Assembly (NCBI GenBank): GCA_003993805.1
Contig: RSEF01000003.1
Coordinates: 109,657,491-109,721,490, forward strand
Direction: 5' to 3'
DNA from: Himantopus leucocephalus
Taxonomy: Eukaryota; Chordata; Aves; Charadriiformes; Recurvirostridae
Length of the DNA: 64,000 nucleotides
In this document: positions 35,201-48,554 of the stretch, piece by piece
Position numbering within the stretch: the first letter of the stretch is position 1
Layout: each line of letters begins with the position of its first letter
Position numbers and translations under genes: made by a program
Notes under the pieces: generated by a model
Seen by the model: the letters and a program-made list of their open reading frames with translations, nothing else
Told to the model about the DNA's origin: nothing
The model's database searches: none

Positions 35201-38200
35201 AGTCCCAATTGTATAGCCAAACTTATTTTCTGATCTGTCCTTTAACACTCCCCCACCACCAGATTGCCTGCTGGGGAACCTTCCCGTGCGTTATTTGGGG
35301 GCATACCAGTTGGCAAGGCTGGAAACTGTGCCAGAGATCGTTCTCATAATTTGATGGTATAGATTGTGTTCCAGTGCCGGGGGATGTTCCCTGATGTTGT
35401 TTAATTTACCAGTATGGATGTAGCCAGTGGGTCTCTGGCAGCAGGCCCAGAATGTGATGAAATTGTGAAAACTGCAGTATCCAGTACAAGAAAGTGAAAG
35501 TTCGTAATAGGAGATCATGACGCTCTCATTGAAAAATGAACCTTTTTGGGTGCTTCAGAAGGACGAGCGACTACTGTTGCATGAGAAATCCTGTGTAATC
35601 AATCAGCTGAGGTTTGCGAGGGGAGTACCACAAACCTGGAAGAGCAAAGCACTCAGTGCAGTAGCGGTGGTGCTGGCACGTGCCAGTGATTCAGCCTCTG
35701 CTTTCAGAATTGACCCATAAGGTGGTCCTTCAGCATTTTGGGCTCTGCTTTCTATAGAGGTATATTGTGCTGACTTGACTTGGCTGTCAGTGAGCAGACC
35801 CAGAAGTTTATTCATATATGTAAATTCTTTAACTTAGTGATGTTTGAACAGTGTTCTACAAGTTGGAAGTGCTGATATGTAGCATCTAGCTATCCTGATG
35901 GTACTCCTTGCCAAAAACCTGTCTGAACTAAAGGACATGTTGTGCTAGGAGTAACTTGGTACTAAAACACCTCACCTTGCCTTGCAGTTTTTAGTAGTTT
36001 TACTGACTTGTCATAAATGCCCGGCAGTCCATCAGAGGTGGCATTAGTGAAGTCTCATGTCTCTTCACAGTATAGATGTGTAAAACGCAGGGATGTCCAA
36101 GCCGCAACTTAATTCTTACAGCTGCCCATATGAGGCAGGAGAGCATCTAGACTCCACAAATGTGGTAGTATCTCCCCCTAAACTCTGACCTCCTCAGTTG
36201 ATTTGGTGACTGCTCCGAAACAAGGCCATGGGGAAGATGGATGAACACGCTGTATACCCAAAAATGAGGGCACGAGGTAGCTGAAGCTAATGTCTCTTAC
36301 AGTGAGACTTGGATAACAGCTTGGATAAGGGAAGCCCTCTGATTTATCCTGCCTTTCTAACAGTCCCTCGTTCAGGGCTCGGCTGTACAGATGTCGTACT
36401 AAACAGTGCAGCTGAGTGACTCTAGGTCAGAGTCAATTAGTTGAATCCATTTGGTGTTTGGTCAAGAAATGCCTAATGTTCACTTCTGAAATGAGTAGAA
36501 CTACAGGTGACTGGAGTGGAATTGCAGCAGCAGCTTTTTTTATGACTGTTTCTGAGGGGAGGTTTTCATTTGATGCTTCGGCTTTGAAATGATACTTCAA
36601 CACCCTCATGACTCAGCTTGGAAGTACACCAGCCACCTTCCATAATCTCACTGAGGTGTTGCACAATTTAACTGCAAACGGGGCAGTAGTGAGCAACTGC
36701 TGTCAGAACTTTGTCTTCCATGGAGGATTAACAACGCTTTTGTAAACCTGAACACAGAAGACCATTAGCGTCCTAGGAAGAGGTGCTGAGAGCTTGAGCT
36801 CCGCACCATTTTGTATGGGTAGATCACTTGCTGTATGCTCCCGTGGTTATGAGCACGCATGTTTCTCAAAGGGAGTTCATGCAGTCTGAACTGTGTTCTA
36901 CGTTAGAGTAATTTTGTGAAATGTGGTCCAGCCTGTGCCCAAAGACCACCTGGCTTACTGCTGTTTGTTACAAGGAGACTAGTAGTACCCCAAACACATC
37001 CTGCTTTTCTTCGGCACCTGCACTCAGGAGCTGCTGAGACTATGTGGAAGGAAGGGGTGATGCTGAAAGTGCCTCTTTGAGAAGACTGTTGGGATGGGGG
37101 AACAGGGTATTCCTGATCTGAGATGTGGCTCCTGCATCTGGCGGAGATGTTTCGGTCCTTTTGTGCGTGGCTTAGTCATGGTGGTGTAACTGCATCTGTT
37201 TGCCAGGGGTGACTTCTGCATTATAAACAATCTAGGCTTAGTCAACCCTGAGATCCTGCGGATAAACCAGACCTGATAGTATGCCTCATAATGTAGGGAG
37301 AGACTTGATTTCTTCACATCCATGCTGGTTTAGTTGAAACTGGAAATGATGAGGCATAGGAGCACATGCAAAAAGTACACTTAGCCGTGCGTGGTGGTGT
37401 AAGACCTGCCAAGGCGCAGGAACTGCCCTGCATTGGATCAGAAACAAAATCTAAAGCCGCTTGCGTGGTCTGTGTGAGTGCAGCAACTGGCTGCTGGTGG
37501 AAACTCACAAGTTCCTTCTTAACAGACCAGCGGCTGACTGGTGCGAGTCCTGCTGTGCAAGAGCAGAGTTCTTCGAACTGGTTAGAGCTTAGCAGTAGGG
37601 AGCGTGACCATATCAGAAGGGAGCTGCTGACTGCCGACGGTTGGCTCATTTTGCTGCCCAAGTCTAACTCGATTCTGCAGCTCCTGTGCAAATAGCCAAC
37701 ATCTTCCGTAGCAGACTGACCAAGGGATCAGGTTGTGGGGTGTGACCGGTCTTGCCATCTGGTGTGCACATGTGAGACGGAGACTGGGACAGTGTCTGTT
37801 CAAGCCAGGCGGCTCTTTCTGGATGCTTCCAGTTCCCTGATCAATCAATCAGCTCTTCAATGGGGGGGCGTGCCTGAAAAGAGGTGATGGTGGTGGTGTA
37901 ACTACAAAGCTGGGTATGAGATTTATAATGAAATACAGCGTTCAAAGGTAACAGATGTCTGGGATGCGTGCATGGGAAATACAGATTGTTAGGAAAAAAC
38001 TTCTCACAAGTATTGGAGACTTCGTCGTGCCTCCTTCTGGAGAAAACGTGGCGTTTACAAAAGGCCCTGTCTTGGATGGTTGACTCTCAGGCTGGCCGTC
38101 ATGATATGATAGGACTTGATGTATGTCCTGTAGGGTGAACTACGCGCAGATCAGCCGGGGAGCTAAAGCAGAGTTTGGCAGCAGCGGGCCTTGCAGCTGG

Positions 38201-38266
38201 CAGGTGTTTGTGCCACTGAAGTGTCAGCAAATAGGAAGTAATTTTTGTTGTCCGGTGCATAGGCAG

Positions 38267-38302
38267 TTGCTATAGGATATAGCCCCTTGCTATAGGATAT
38301 AT
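38267..38302. repeat. Short direct repeat, period 20
   Basis: TTGCTATAGGATATA occurs twice, 20 bp apart. Confidence 0.8.
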
Positions 38303-41300
38303 CCTCCTATAAAACCTGAAGTCTGGGTGGTTCCACTGTAACTTTATGTAACTAATCAGAATACCTTGTCAGCTGTTTTGGTTTTGTACGGCTATTTGTA
38401 GTTTGAAGTAGCCTCATTAAGTTTACCAACTAACCTGCTGTAGCTGAGACCTTTAGGGTTGTGACTTTGTCTTTCTGCTGAGGTTTAAATAACCTCCTAG
38501 CTGCTAGGAACCAGAAGTACTGCCGGTAAACCCTTAGTTCGATGACACACTAGGGATTTTTATCTGAAACTTGTATTTCACTGACCTAGCGTAGCACTGC
38601 AAGCAGTTTGCTCAAATTAGAAACATACACGTGTATCACGAATAGAGTGAAAATGCTTCTGTGATCCTTCAAGAAGATCTTGCAGCTTTGTCTCCTGGCT
38701 TCTTGGCATATCGCGCACTAGGTAATTGCTGGGGTTCAAGGAGGAGAAAAGGGAAACTCCCAAGACTGAAGGGTCTTCTCCTAGCCATGTGCCTGGATAC
38801 AGAAGGCTGTTACACTTACTCTTGGCTGGTAACAGTTCCTAGAGGCAGAAGTATTCCTGGCTGCATGCTGGCTTCCCTTCCTCAGGTGGAGCGGAACAGC
38901 TTCTTTCCCCCCAGAATACTGTACAGCATGGTGATGAGGTGGCTTCTGACTTCTGGGAACACATCTGCTCAGGTCAGAGCACTTGTCCAGCTGTAGTGTT
39001 GCTCGTGGTAGTTCCTGGATCACACAAAAGCTGGCATGGTGCTCGTTTGAAGTGGGTAGTAGTTCCAGCAGCCAAGTTGTATGGCATTTGTCTCCAGGAA
39101 ACAGGCTTCCCTAGGTCCAGAGGCACACGTGTCTTCCTCGTGCTGCTGAGAGGCGTGGGTGATTCGTAGTGTGCCACCAGCCTAATTTGAAGACCTGAGA
39201 TGCCATAGACACGTCTCTGATTTCTGAGCTGGGACTTCCTAAGCTGAATGGCTGAAAAGAGCAAGCTGTGGTCCTGTGGGACCAAAGTCCTCAAACTGCC
39301 TCTCTTGTGTCCTGAAGTTGGTGTGCTGTAGGCTTGCGCTCTGTTCTGCAGTGGTGGCCTCTGCGGAAGGAACGCACAAGGTTGAGCCTCTCGGCGTCCT
39401 GGCACATGGCCTACAGCCCCACGCTGACCAGTTGGAGCTAAGAGGCCAACTGAAAGAAGACAGTCTCAAAGCATGGAGACGCTAGCTGCTTCACAGCTCT
39501 TTGCTCAAACCCACTCATGGACTACATTCTTTAGTCTCAGGGCTGTAATGCTAACTGGTCTGCTTTACTGGGAGCTGGGCTGTTTCTTAGCTTTATGGGG
39601 AGAGGAGACTGGCTTCTCCAACCCGTGCATGCTGTCCAGGAGCAATCAGGCGGCCTGAAGCCCACTATTACATTTGCCAGGGAGTCTGGGTGGTTCTGTA
39701 GCGAGTTTCACTCCAGTGACAGTCCTCAGTGCTCCTCCTGTAAGACAGGGTGGGTGGGTGGCAAGAGATGGGGCAAAGAAAGGAATTTGCAGCCAGATGC
39801 AAGTGAGACTGTTTGTTCATGGCAACAGAGGTCAGCGCAGGAATGGGATTAATTGGCCGAGGATAGGGACTGGTTTTGCTGGGCCTGCTGTTGAAGACAT
39901 AAGGTCAATGTGTGTGTTTGTGTTGGAGGGCAACGCTACAAAGTCCAGTCTGCATTTAAGTGGCTGTAACTGCTGATGACCGGTCGGAGGTGAGTTGCTC
40001 AACCTCACCTGCCTGAACTCCACAGCAGAGGTGCGTGTATGCTGCGGTCATCTACACGTTGTGAACTGGCCGTGTCAGAACCCGTGGTAGCCAGGGGGCA
40101 TGTGGCAGCGCTACGGCAGGGGGAGGAGAAGGCAGTAGGGACCTTAGATCCTCTCACTTTTAATGTCTTCCATCAGGAGGGTCACGTTTGTCTGTGTTGC
40201 AGTTACTAGTATGCACGGGTGGTGGGGTTTGGGCTGTTAGAGTCCTTTGCTGGATGGGTTTCTATTTCATTAAGACTTTCTGACCTGCAGCACAGTCCCC
40301 TCTTTTAACCTTACTTTGTCAGGGTTCCTGGGATGGGCAGCCCACCGCTGGCTGTGGCTGAAACTAAGCAATTCCCCATCTGCGCTTCTCTAAACACGCA
40401 GAACTGGCTGTCGCTCGAAGACTGAATCTTCTCTGCTGGTTTTGCTACACTAGAAAGTAAGAAGTGCTGGTGACTTGAAGTCAGAGGGTTTTAAGATAAG
40501 TTAGGTTTGTCTGGTCTCAGCTTATGTAGCTCACTGCGTGTGTCTCAAGCCAGCTGAAATAGTTTGAAATTAATTCCCCAGGATGAACTGGTTAGCTATG
40601 GCCTCACTGAGCTGCACCTACTTTGCACAACTCTTTGAGTTTATATGTTGACTGTGGCTTTCTCATGCTATCTGAAGAAATGGATGCCTGAACTATCAAG
40701 TATGTTAAAGAGCTGCAGGGAACGCTCTTTAAAGAAAAGCAGTTGTAGTGTAAAACTGAACTGGCTTCTCCTCATGAGGTTCGCTGCAGGGAAACGAGAT
40801 TTCTGATTAGACTGCGTCTTCACAACAGAGGCTGCCTTGAATGTGGGTGACAAAAGGTACCCCGCTTTTGGCCGTATGGCGCAGCTCAGCTCTTCTGCAT
40901 GAGAACGGACGTGGTGCTCTGCCCGCTCCCGGCAGCGCGCACAAGTGATGTGTTGTCACTGATTCTGTGTGTGTTGCGTGGCCACAGGCTTCCCCGGCTG
41001 TGGTGTCCGTAAACCTGTCGGCCTCCTGCGACCCCTGCCTTTGCCCAGCCCTCTCTGCTGAAGGACATGCAACATACTCCTTGTCCAGCACTAAGCAGCA
41101 ATCGCACCAGACCTCCTGTAAGGTTCAGGTGGCTCAAGACAAAAGCAGTAGTACTGCTTTTTTGAATAAGGCATCTATTTATCCTTTGCTCCTGTGTTTA
41201 GGAGGTCAGGGAGGACTTAAAAGCAATGTTGTGAGACTTAAGAACAAACCGTGTCCATTGTGAACAAGCAAACTCTCTGCAGAAGAGAACTCTGCCTACA

Positions 41301-43088
41301 AACCTTCTCCTCGCTCCTTTTTGTATAAACCTGCGTGGCCCATTGAGTCAGCCTCTGGTTTGCATGTCGCCTGCCGTCCGAGGGTGGTGATGCGCGTTTC
41401 CATAATGCATGGTGGTGGCAGGGAATTTTACTGCCCCTCTGCCGCAGGGCGGGTGAATGTGTGTCAGCATCCCGGGAACCCAGGCTGTGATTCTCCACGA
41501 ATTGTTTAAGCAGCCCCGGCTGCCATGCTCCGGCCTGTGCCAACACAAACACTTGTGCATTCATGCACCGAGCAGGACTGGGGAACTGGTCCTGCTGGAA
41601 AATTCTTTGCATGATGTTTTCTCCTCTTTTTATTTATTTATTTAGTTTTTTTAAACCAGACCAGTTCCCTGATCTAGTTCACCATGAGACTGCACGAACA
41701 GCTACGCAGGGGATGGTCCTGGAAGCGTGAAGGGACACGCTGTTGTGGGAGGTGGTAGTTTAAAGGGCCCCGCTGCAGAATGTGAAACCCAACCTGATGG
41801 GGACAGGCTGGTTCGTTTTCGCTCTTGGCATGGTGATCGCCTGTGTTTCAGCCCCACTTAATTAAAAAAAGTTGCCCTGGCACAGTAAGGAGAAAATGTA
41901 ACGCTGATTGGGCTATAGTGTGGTACTTCTCAGGTGAGCATCTAGAAGTATCAGGACTGTCGCTGCTGTGTGTATGGAGTAGCTGGATGCTCTTCTTCCT
42001 TGGCCACTGCATCTTGTTCAAGGGATCAGGGTATGCTTCTACTGCTGTGCCTGCACAGCTTGACAGAAAAGGAGGATCAAAGCTTAGTGGATGGTGGGCA
42101 GAGTTTACACTCTGTTTTGGTCTGCCCTTAGTGGAATAGATCCTAAAAGCTCTCATCCTATTTTGAGTAGGAGTTGGAAGGTGTTTCACTGCCTCAAGAA
42201 CCGAGTGCCAAGAGGTATCTACTGTGTGATGATCAAGTGGTTCATGCTTCAAACAAAAGCAACCGCTGTTGCAGCGAGGACCTTTCCCTCAAAGATAGTC
42301 CCCTTCTCAAATCACCAGCCAAAAATAGAAGAGGAGGCCAGTAAGAACTCAGTTAACCAAGATTTTCCACATTTCTTTATAGTAATAATGATCTGCTAGA
42401 GAAGCAGCCAGATTAACTGGCATATTTACCTCTTGCTGCTGAAATGGTGCTTGCCGCGCTGACAAAAAGAGCATCCTTTGCTTTCCACTTGCTTCCCTTT
42501 GGAAGGAGCATGCTGTGAGCCACTAACCAGCCTTAGTCCAGTTGACATGAACTGAGGGATGGAAGGGTGGGGGTGCTGAAGCCTGCTGGTACGCAGCAAA
42601 AGCTCCTTGAAGGAGAGGGGGGAACGACACCGTCTGAAACAGGGAGGACAGGTGGTTGTAATGCTTTGAACAGCCTCGATTGGAACACTAGCCAGGGATG
42701 AAAGCACTGCTTAAATCTAGTCTATCCAGTACATGGGTTGTTGCTGTTTTCCTGCTCTTTGGCCTGTGCGTGTTTGGCTCTGGTAGGAAGATAACTAACC
42801 ATTAACCTGCAGGGTCACCAAGCACCACTGGTGCTTCTCCTGAGCAGTGGAGTAACAGGAGAAACAACTGGAAGAGCGTTTAGCTGAGATGGTGCCGCAC
42901 TGCTACTGACTTCTGATGCAGCAGACTTGCACGCAAGCTTCACTTCTGACTTGCCATAGAAAAGCATCAAGTCTGTTTCAGCTACTCCAGAATTTATGGC
43001 TGAGTGTTAAAACTGCAGGTGTGCACGGTCAGCTTAACGCTAGCAGCATGTACGCCTGCAGAACAAGGGGGATAGGTGAGGATGCTGG

Positions 43089-43161
43089 TTTTGGTTTGGG
43101 TTTTTTTTGGGGGGGGATGTGTTTGGTTGGTTTGGGTTTTTTTGTTTTTTTTTTTTTTTCC
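43089..43161. repeat. G/T-rich low-complexity tract
   Basis: Alternating runs of G and T (GGTTTGGG-like) ending in a long T run and CCCC. The G runs are telomere-like in composition but not a regular repeat. Confidence 0.8.
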
Positions 43162-44594
43162 CCTTAACCATTTAAGCTGTCTGCAGACCATGGATATCTG
43201 GGATTGGAGTTAATGTGTGGGCTATTAACTGCAGAACATCAAGCTTTAACAAAGCTAAAATTTCTTTCAGCAGGTGGCTTTGTCTTCCCACATAGTAATA
43301 TCAATATTCTGAGGTTAGAAACTCGGACAGCATTTCTGTTAGCAGGTCTGGCTTTGTTCTTTAACGTATAGAAAAAGGTGAAAGACAAACCTTTCTGTTT
43401 AAGTTTATTTTAAAGTTGTTCAAATACTCATGAGAGTCTTTCTCTAGATTCTCCAGTGTCATATTTGGTAGCCAAATTAGAGAGCAAATGCTTGTCTTGT
43501 TCTTATGTATCTCTCTTAATCAAGAGCAAACCATTGGTTTTGTTTCCCATAAAGCTGGGAGAATCTTGCAGGATGCTTAGAGAGGTGTTTGAGGTGGGAG
43601 AGCTCATTACAGCTCATTCCTTTTCAGCTGAATAAGAAGGATTTATTAGGTGAAACAAATGTGCAAATTTAACAGCATTATTCATATAATGGAGGATTTC
43701 AAGTGTTTTGGCCACTGCTGTAATAGGCTGATCACTAACTAGGATTAATAAGAGTGGGATACAAATCATCCTTAATCTAGTTTAGGGCTTGTAGCAGCTT
43801 GTGGCAAAGCCAGTGTTTTTGCTTACCTGAAAGGGCAATTTGGAAAAAAAAAAAAGCTGCTTCTTTTTACATATACCATGGCTCCAAATTAAAGGAATGT
43901 GGTTCCTGGTTTGGGTGGGGTGAGATCAACTAATAAACTACAAATCTCCCCTTCATCATGAGAGACTACTTGAGATCCGTGTTCCAGCAGGAGGAAACTC
44001 AATGGCAGCTGATGGGATAAGCACAGAAAGATTCATGTATTGAGACTGGGACCAAAATGAAGACTGAAGAATAGGTAGAAATGATGCTTTAAAAGTTAAA
44101 AAAAAATAGAAGTCTGGAGTATGTCAGACTTCTGGAGCCAATAATATTGCTAATGATTTGTGAAAGCCTGGCCCATTCTTGATTAAATTGAAGATGCCAC
44201 TAAGCAGCTTTCTGGTTGTCCCAGCAGAGCTGAATAACTATTGTTCCGCAACAATACAGCGCTCAGCAAGAGCAGAGGCTAACCGTCTCCCCAGGGTTCT
44301 CCCTAAACAGGCTGCTTGGATACTTGGGGAAGAGGGTCTTCCACTGGTTAATGGGAACTAGTTAATGCGTATCAAAAATGCTGTTAAAAATTTCACCCCT
44401 CGCAACCAAATTCAGTGACTCCAAAAGGGCTAGGCAAGTTTTTCTAATCAGTTGTCTGAGCGGCTAAAAAAACCCAACCAACTAAAAAAATATGAGCTTG
44501 TTAAATGATAAAAAAGCAACATGCTGTAGGTGCAGTGTAAGGATTGAAAGTTTTTTTTTTGACAAGAATACATGAGATACCATCAGAGATCCTT

Positions 44595-44708
44595 CAAAGG
44601 ATCCACTGCCTGAACTTAAATGTGTTCATCCAGCTTCTCTGGCATCAATTACAAAGGATCCACTGCCTGAACTTAAATGTGTTCATCCAGCTTCTCTGGC
44701 ATCAATTA
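44595..44708. repeat. 57-bp perfect tandem duplication
   Basis: Copy 1 at 44595-44651 and copy 2 at 44652-44708 are identical, and the match runs 3 bp further. The lack of differences points to a recent event or an assembly error. 57 is a multiple of three, but the frame through it resembles no protein. Confidence 0.92.
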
Positions 44709-46177
44709 CAATGTGAATGGTCCACCAATAGTCTCAGTGGACTGAAAAATAAACTGGATGATGATGGAAGTAATTTCTGAAAGCACATCCACATTGTCTG
44801 ATTGTATCTAACAGTCTGATAATAAAATCTTGAGCTAAAGTAACGCAAAGTTGTTGGTAGAGCAATCTTGCTTTAAGCTGGAATTTATTTTCAGCTCTCT
44901 CATATGATAGCACAACCTGGTGATTCAGTCTGTGTTCTGCGCCCCTAATCCTCTTGACTAATCAAAACCTTTCTCATTGGTGTAGCTCAGCTGCAATAAA
45001 AGGTCACGGAAAAGCCTTGACCATGAAGTGTTTGTCATCTGAACAGCACGGTCCATCTTCCTGATGGAAACCCAAATTAGTTCAAATACCTTCCAGTGGT
45101 GTCCTGAGTCAGTGCTTTATGTTAACCTTGCTGTGTCTGAAATCCTTCAGCAGCACATCATTATAGAAGTATGACCTTTCTGCCGTACTTGTATTTTGTG
45201 GTGCCATAAGGAAAGGTTAGTGCCTGTCATGCCTACTGAAGCTGTTGTCTTAGAGCAAGAAGTGGTGTCTTTATATAACCGTACAGTTACATGAATTAGG
45301 CAAATGTTCCTTAATGCTCATGTGTCATGAAATTGGATGATGTCATGAAGTTACATCACTTTGTGGATATTCTGACTGGTATCCACATGTGCATAATCCT
45401 ATCCTGTCCCTTGAGTGTTTGGGGCAAAGAAAGTCCCTCTCAGATCCCAGGCCTCAAACTACTTGGTCAAAGGGAGACGCTGCAACTCCCAGAGGAGCAG
45501 CTTGGGACAAGACCCTTTGGGACAACTTAAGTAGAAGGACACATTTACTGCAATTTCACCAAGTTCTTATATACAGCTGTGGAAAGCAGACTATTAATCC
45601 TAAATCGTGTTTCTTGAAGTCCAGTAGCCAACCTCAGGGGACAGGAACTGGTCTGAGTCTGCCTTCATGTTTGCAGGATGGCTGCTGAGCAGCAGCTGGG
45701 CAACTCTACACTGGAACAGCATGGGTCTCCATTGGTTTAGACTGGACTGCACTGGACTTTCCTCCTTGAGGAGGACCTAGCTATCCCTGCTAAGATCCAG
45801 AAATCAAACTGGGATTCAAACAAGCACATGACAAAGGCTACGGAGAAGCAGGACATGTAGCAGCCTGGGAAGAGGCTAGAAGCTCAGGTGTGAGGGGGAA
45901 ATGGAAGGGTAGCCTGGCTGAACACGCTGGATAACAAGAAATGAAGCATGGCATGACTCAACAAACCTCATCCCTTAACTCCACTAGGGGAAGGAAGGGG
46001 TGCTGGCTCCATAGTCAAGATCAAGAGTTGCTTTTTCATTTCCTGGCGGTCTGTGATCCTTTCAGGAGTGTTGCTAAGGTCTGCAGACCATCAGATCTGT
46101 CCAGGTGTTCTTGGAAATCCTGTATGAGCCACCCCTGAAGATCTAGATTTGGGGGGAAGTTAGTCTCGATCCTAGAT

Positions 46178-46259
46178 AAAGATGTATGGCGACGTGTCTT
46201 AAACTGTATGGACAGTCCAAAGATGTATGGCGACATGTCTTAAACTGTATGGACAGTCC
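46178..46259. repeat. 41-bp tandem duplication
   Basis: Two adjacent copies with a period of 41 bp and one visible G/A difference, so this is a real biological duplication rather than a copied contig end. Confidence 0.88.
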
Positions 46260-47369
46260 CCTTCTTCAATAAAAAGCTGGAGAGACTGCTTTCGAACTGC
46301 TTCACGGTAGAGCCTTCCCAGTGGGAGGAGAATGCAACCCCCATTTTGCAATGCATCCCCCTTTTGCACTCAAAACCAAGCTGAGTGGGGGAATGAAGGA
46401 TTGTGCTTGCCACTGCCAGTGCAAGAAAGGAGGAAGAAAAATGGTCCCCAACCTCCTCCATCAACCAAAGCGGTACAATTTCTGACGTCTGACTTCCGTT
46501 CTGAACGTACTGGAAAGGACACTCAAGGGAGCAGAGTTTGGGAAGCCCGGCAGTTCTTTTTCCTTTCTGCGCTAACAGTTCATACTCTTTAATATTTGAA
46601 GCGTAGTGAGATCAGCCTGTGTGACTCACTGACCTTCAACACAAGATGGAAAACACAGAGGAAGTACTTATCTGACCTACTTTCCATGGATGACTGCAAA
46701 AGCACAGTGCAAACAAGCAGGGACAAATCTCAGAATCCAAATTACCTCATGACATGCAGCTAAACAGAAGGTGTCTTCTTAGAAATTACTCTAGAAATTG
46801 CATGCAGAAGCTTGAGGAAAAGTGGTGTGGATTGGTTTGTTTTTCCGGTAGAGAAAGAGAGTACTAAAAAGTTTAATGTCTGTATGAGGCTTTTTTTGTT
46901 CTTACTTTTTTGTTATTTAAAAAAAGTCATCTAACTGCAATGATCGCCTAGAAGGGGTGAGATCTTGGGTGTGATTAGGTGGCAGCTTGCATAGTTCTTT
47001 GTCTTTGGAGAGGTCGAGTCTAATGGGCTAGTTAACCACATTAGAAACTATTTCTTCCATGGGAATGTGGGGAATGGATAAGGTATTAAGGACGGAGGAT
47101 AAAACTGGAGGAACCTGATGTCTTAAAAGAATGAAAAGGAGATAGGGCCAATAAATACAGCCTTGTAGGTAATAAAGTGACAATGAGAGAGCTCAATTGC
47201 TTTGTTTGACAGATCATACTAGTGGTGGCTAACTTCTTCCTAGGGTGACTATGAGTGTTACTGTCATTTTTAAGTGACACTGTGTTAATGCAAGCTGGAG
47301 AAATACAGTGGGCCTGGGTGCAAAGCTGGCAAGAATGTATGGCGTTCTTTTTACGTAGCAAAATGAGAT

Positions 47370-47720
47370 TTCACACTTCAGATAAAACCATGATCAGCTT
47401 GGATGATGCAATGAAGCATCGCCTAAACTTGCAGATGGGGCAGTGCTGGAAAGGGATGACGAGGGCATCTTGAGGATGGGATAGAAGTCAACATTCTGGA
47501 AAACGGGGAATGTAGTTGGATGGGGAAAGATGAAATTCAGAAGAAGTGACTTACAGGGCTTTAGTTTGAAATCTGAGAAGGGAGAATAGCTGGTTAGGTA
47601 ATGGTCACCCTGCAGAAATACACCTGGGGCTAGTCATGAGCTGAGAGTCGAGCATGTTGTACCGCTAGGAACAGTGAGTGTATACAGCAGAGGCCAAGAA
47701 GATGCATGAAGTAATCGCTC
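47370..47720 (+). mobile_element. Degenerate ancient CR1-like LINE fragment
   Basis: CTTGCAGATGGGGC followed by ATGAAATTCAGAAG and then a GAGCTGAGAGT-like segment keeps the order and spacing of the 3' part of CR1 reverse transcriptase (FADD region, then MKFN, then the downstream segment). It is full of stops and shifts. Recognised by eye only; other old LINE families are possible. Confidence 0.4.
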
Positions 47721-48472
47721 TACTTTATTTAGTGTTGTCTTCTTTGGATATCCTGAACAGCTTTGAACATTGTGTGTTATGACAAACAGGTGCAGTAGAA
47801 CAGGGGTTTGGCCTCTTGTTTCAGCAACTGAACTTCTGTGCTGGTTAGTGTACTCATTGAAGCATAAATGGAGAAAGCTCAGGGCTGCATTCTCCTACAT
47901 GGAAGCCTGGTTTCTATCTCAGGACTTAGTCTGAGCACCCACACTTTTAAAAAGGGAATATCATTCTACTTCCAGTTAGATGCTGTAGTTTCAGATACGA
48001 GGACAGTGCTGGAAGAGCTCAAAAAGGCAGAGGAGCCAAACTACTTTGTCTCCCCTTCCTTTCTGCTCCTTAGAAGTAATGCAGTAATTCACAGATGAAG
48101 TGGTTGGCAGATAGCAAAGACGTGAGCTGTCAGAACCTGAAGCAGAATGGTTGTGTTGTGTAAGGACTGAGCGTCCGCTGCTACCATGATGCAGCTCTGA
48201 ACAGATTCCTTGCTTTCTCCTTTCCCAAAGCAAGTGCGGCCTGGAAGCAGCGCAGAGAAGGGAGCCAGCAAGACTGACCTTCCCAACACCAAATAGACTA
48301 ACCAGAACTACTCTTTTGGGGAGGGGGGATGGAATGAAGAAAGATAAGAAAATGGAATCCGAACAAAGAAAGTTTGTGTAACCTTCAGGAGCCCTTAAAG
48401 GACTCTGCGCAAGCAACATGGTAACTTAAAGTAATCTCATCACTAACACACCTTTCCCCCTTCTCTTTAAAG

Positions 48473-48554
48473 CAAACTACAAATCTGAACCTTCCTCCTG
48501 AAGACCTTGATTCATCTGGTGATGACGACGATGCATTCTCAGGTTCAGGTGCAG
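48473..48554 (+). CDS. SDC1: SDC1 exon 2: N-terminal glycosaminoglycan-attachment segment
   Basis: The acceptor is CTTTAAAG ending at 48472 and the donor GCAG|GTGAGT at 48555. 27 codons plus 1 nt, [12 protein letters not shown] onward to FSGSGA, then a Gly split with exon 3. Human has NLPPEDQDGSGDDSDNFSGS here. Three Ser-Gly pairs sit in acidic context (SSGDDDD and the double SGSG), the usual heparan-sulfate priming sites. The exon starts in phase 0, so exon 1 must end on a codon boundary. Confidence 0.95.

Larger units (their letters stand above)
29230..48472 (+). other. SDC1: Probable SDC1 intron 1
   Basis: About 19 kb without a recognisable exon. Its intron status depends on exon 1 lying near the 28.9-kb gap. 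It contains an N at 30074 next to a poly-T run, a short 20-bp-period repeat near 38.28 kb, two local tandem duplications (44.6 and 46.2 kb), G/T-rich low complexity at about 43.1 kb and a degenerate CR1-like piece near 47.4 kb. No RNA gene was recognised. Confidence 0.55.
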
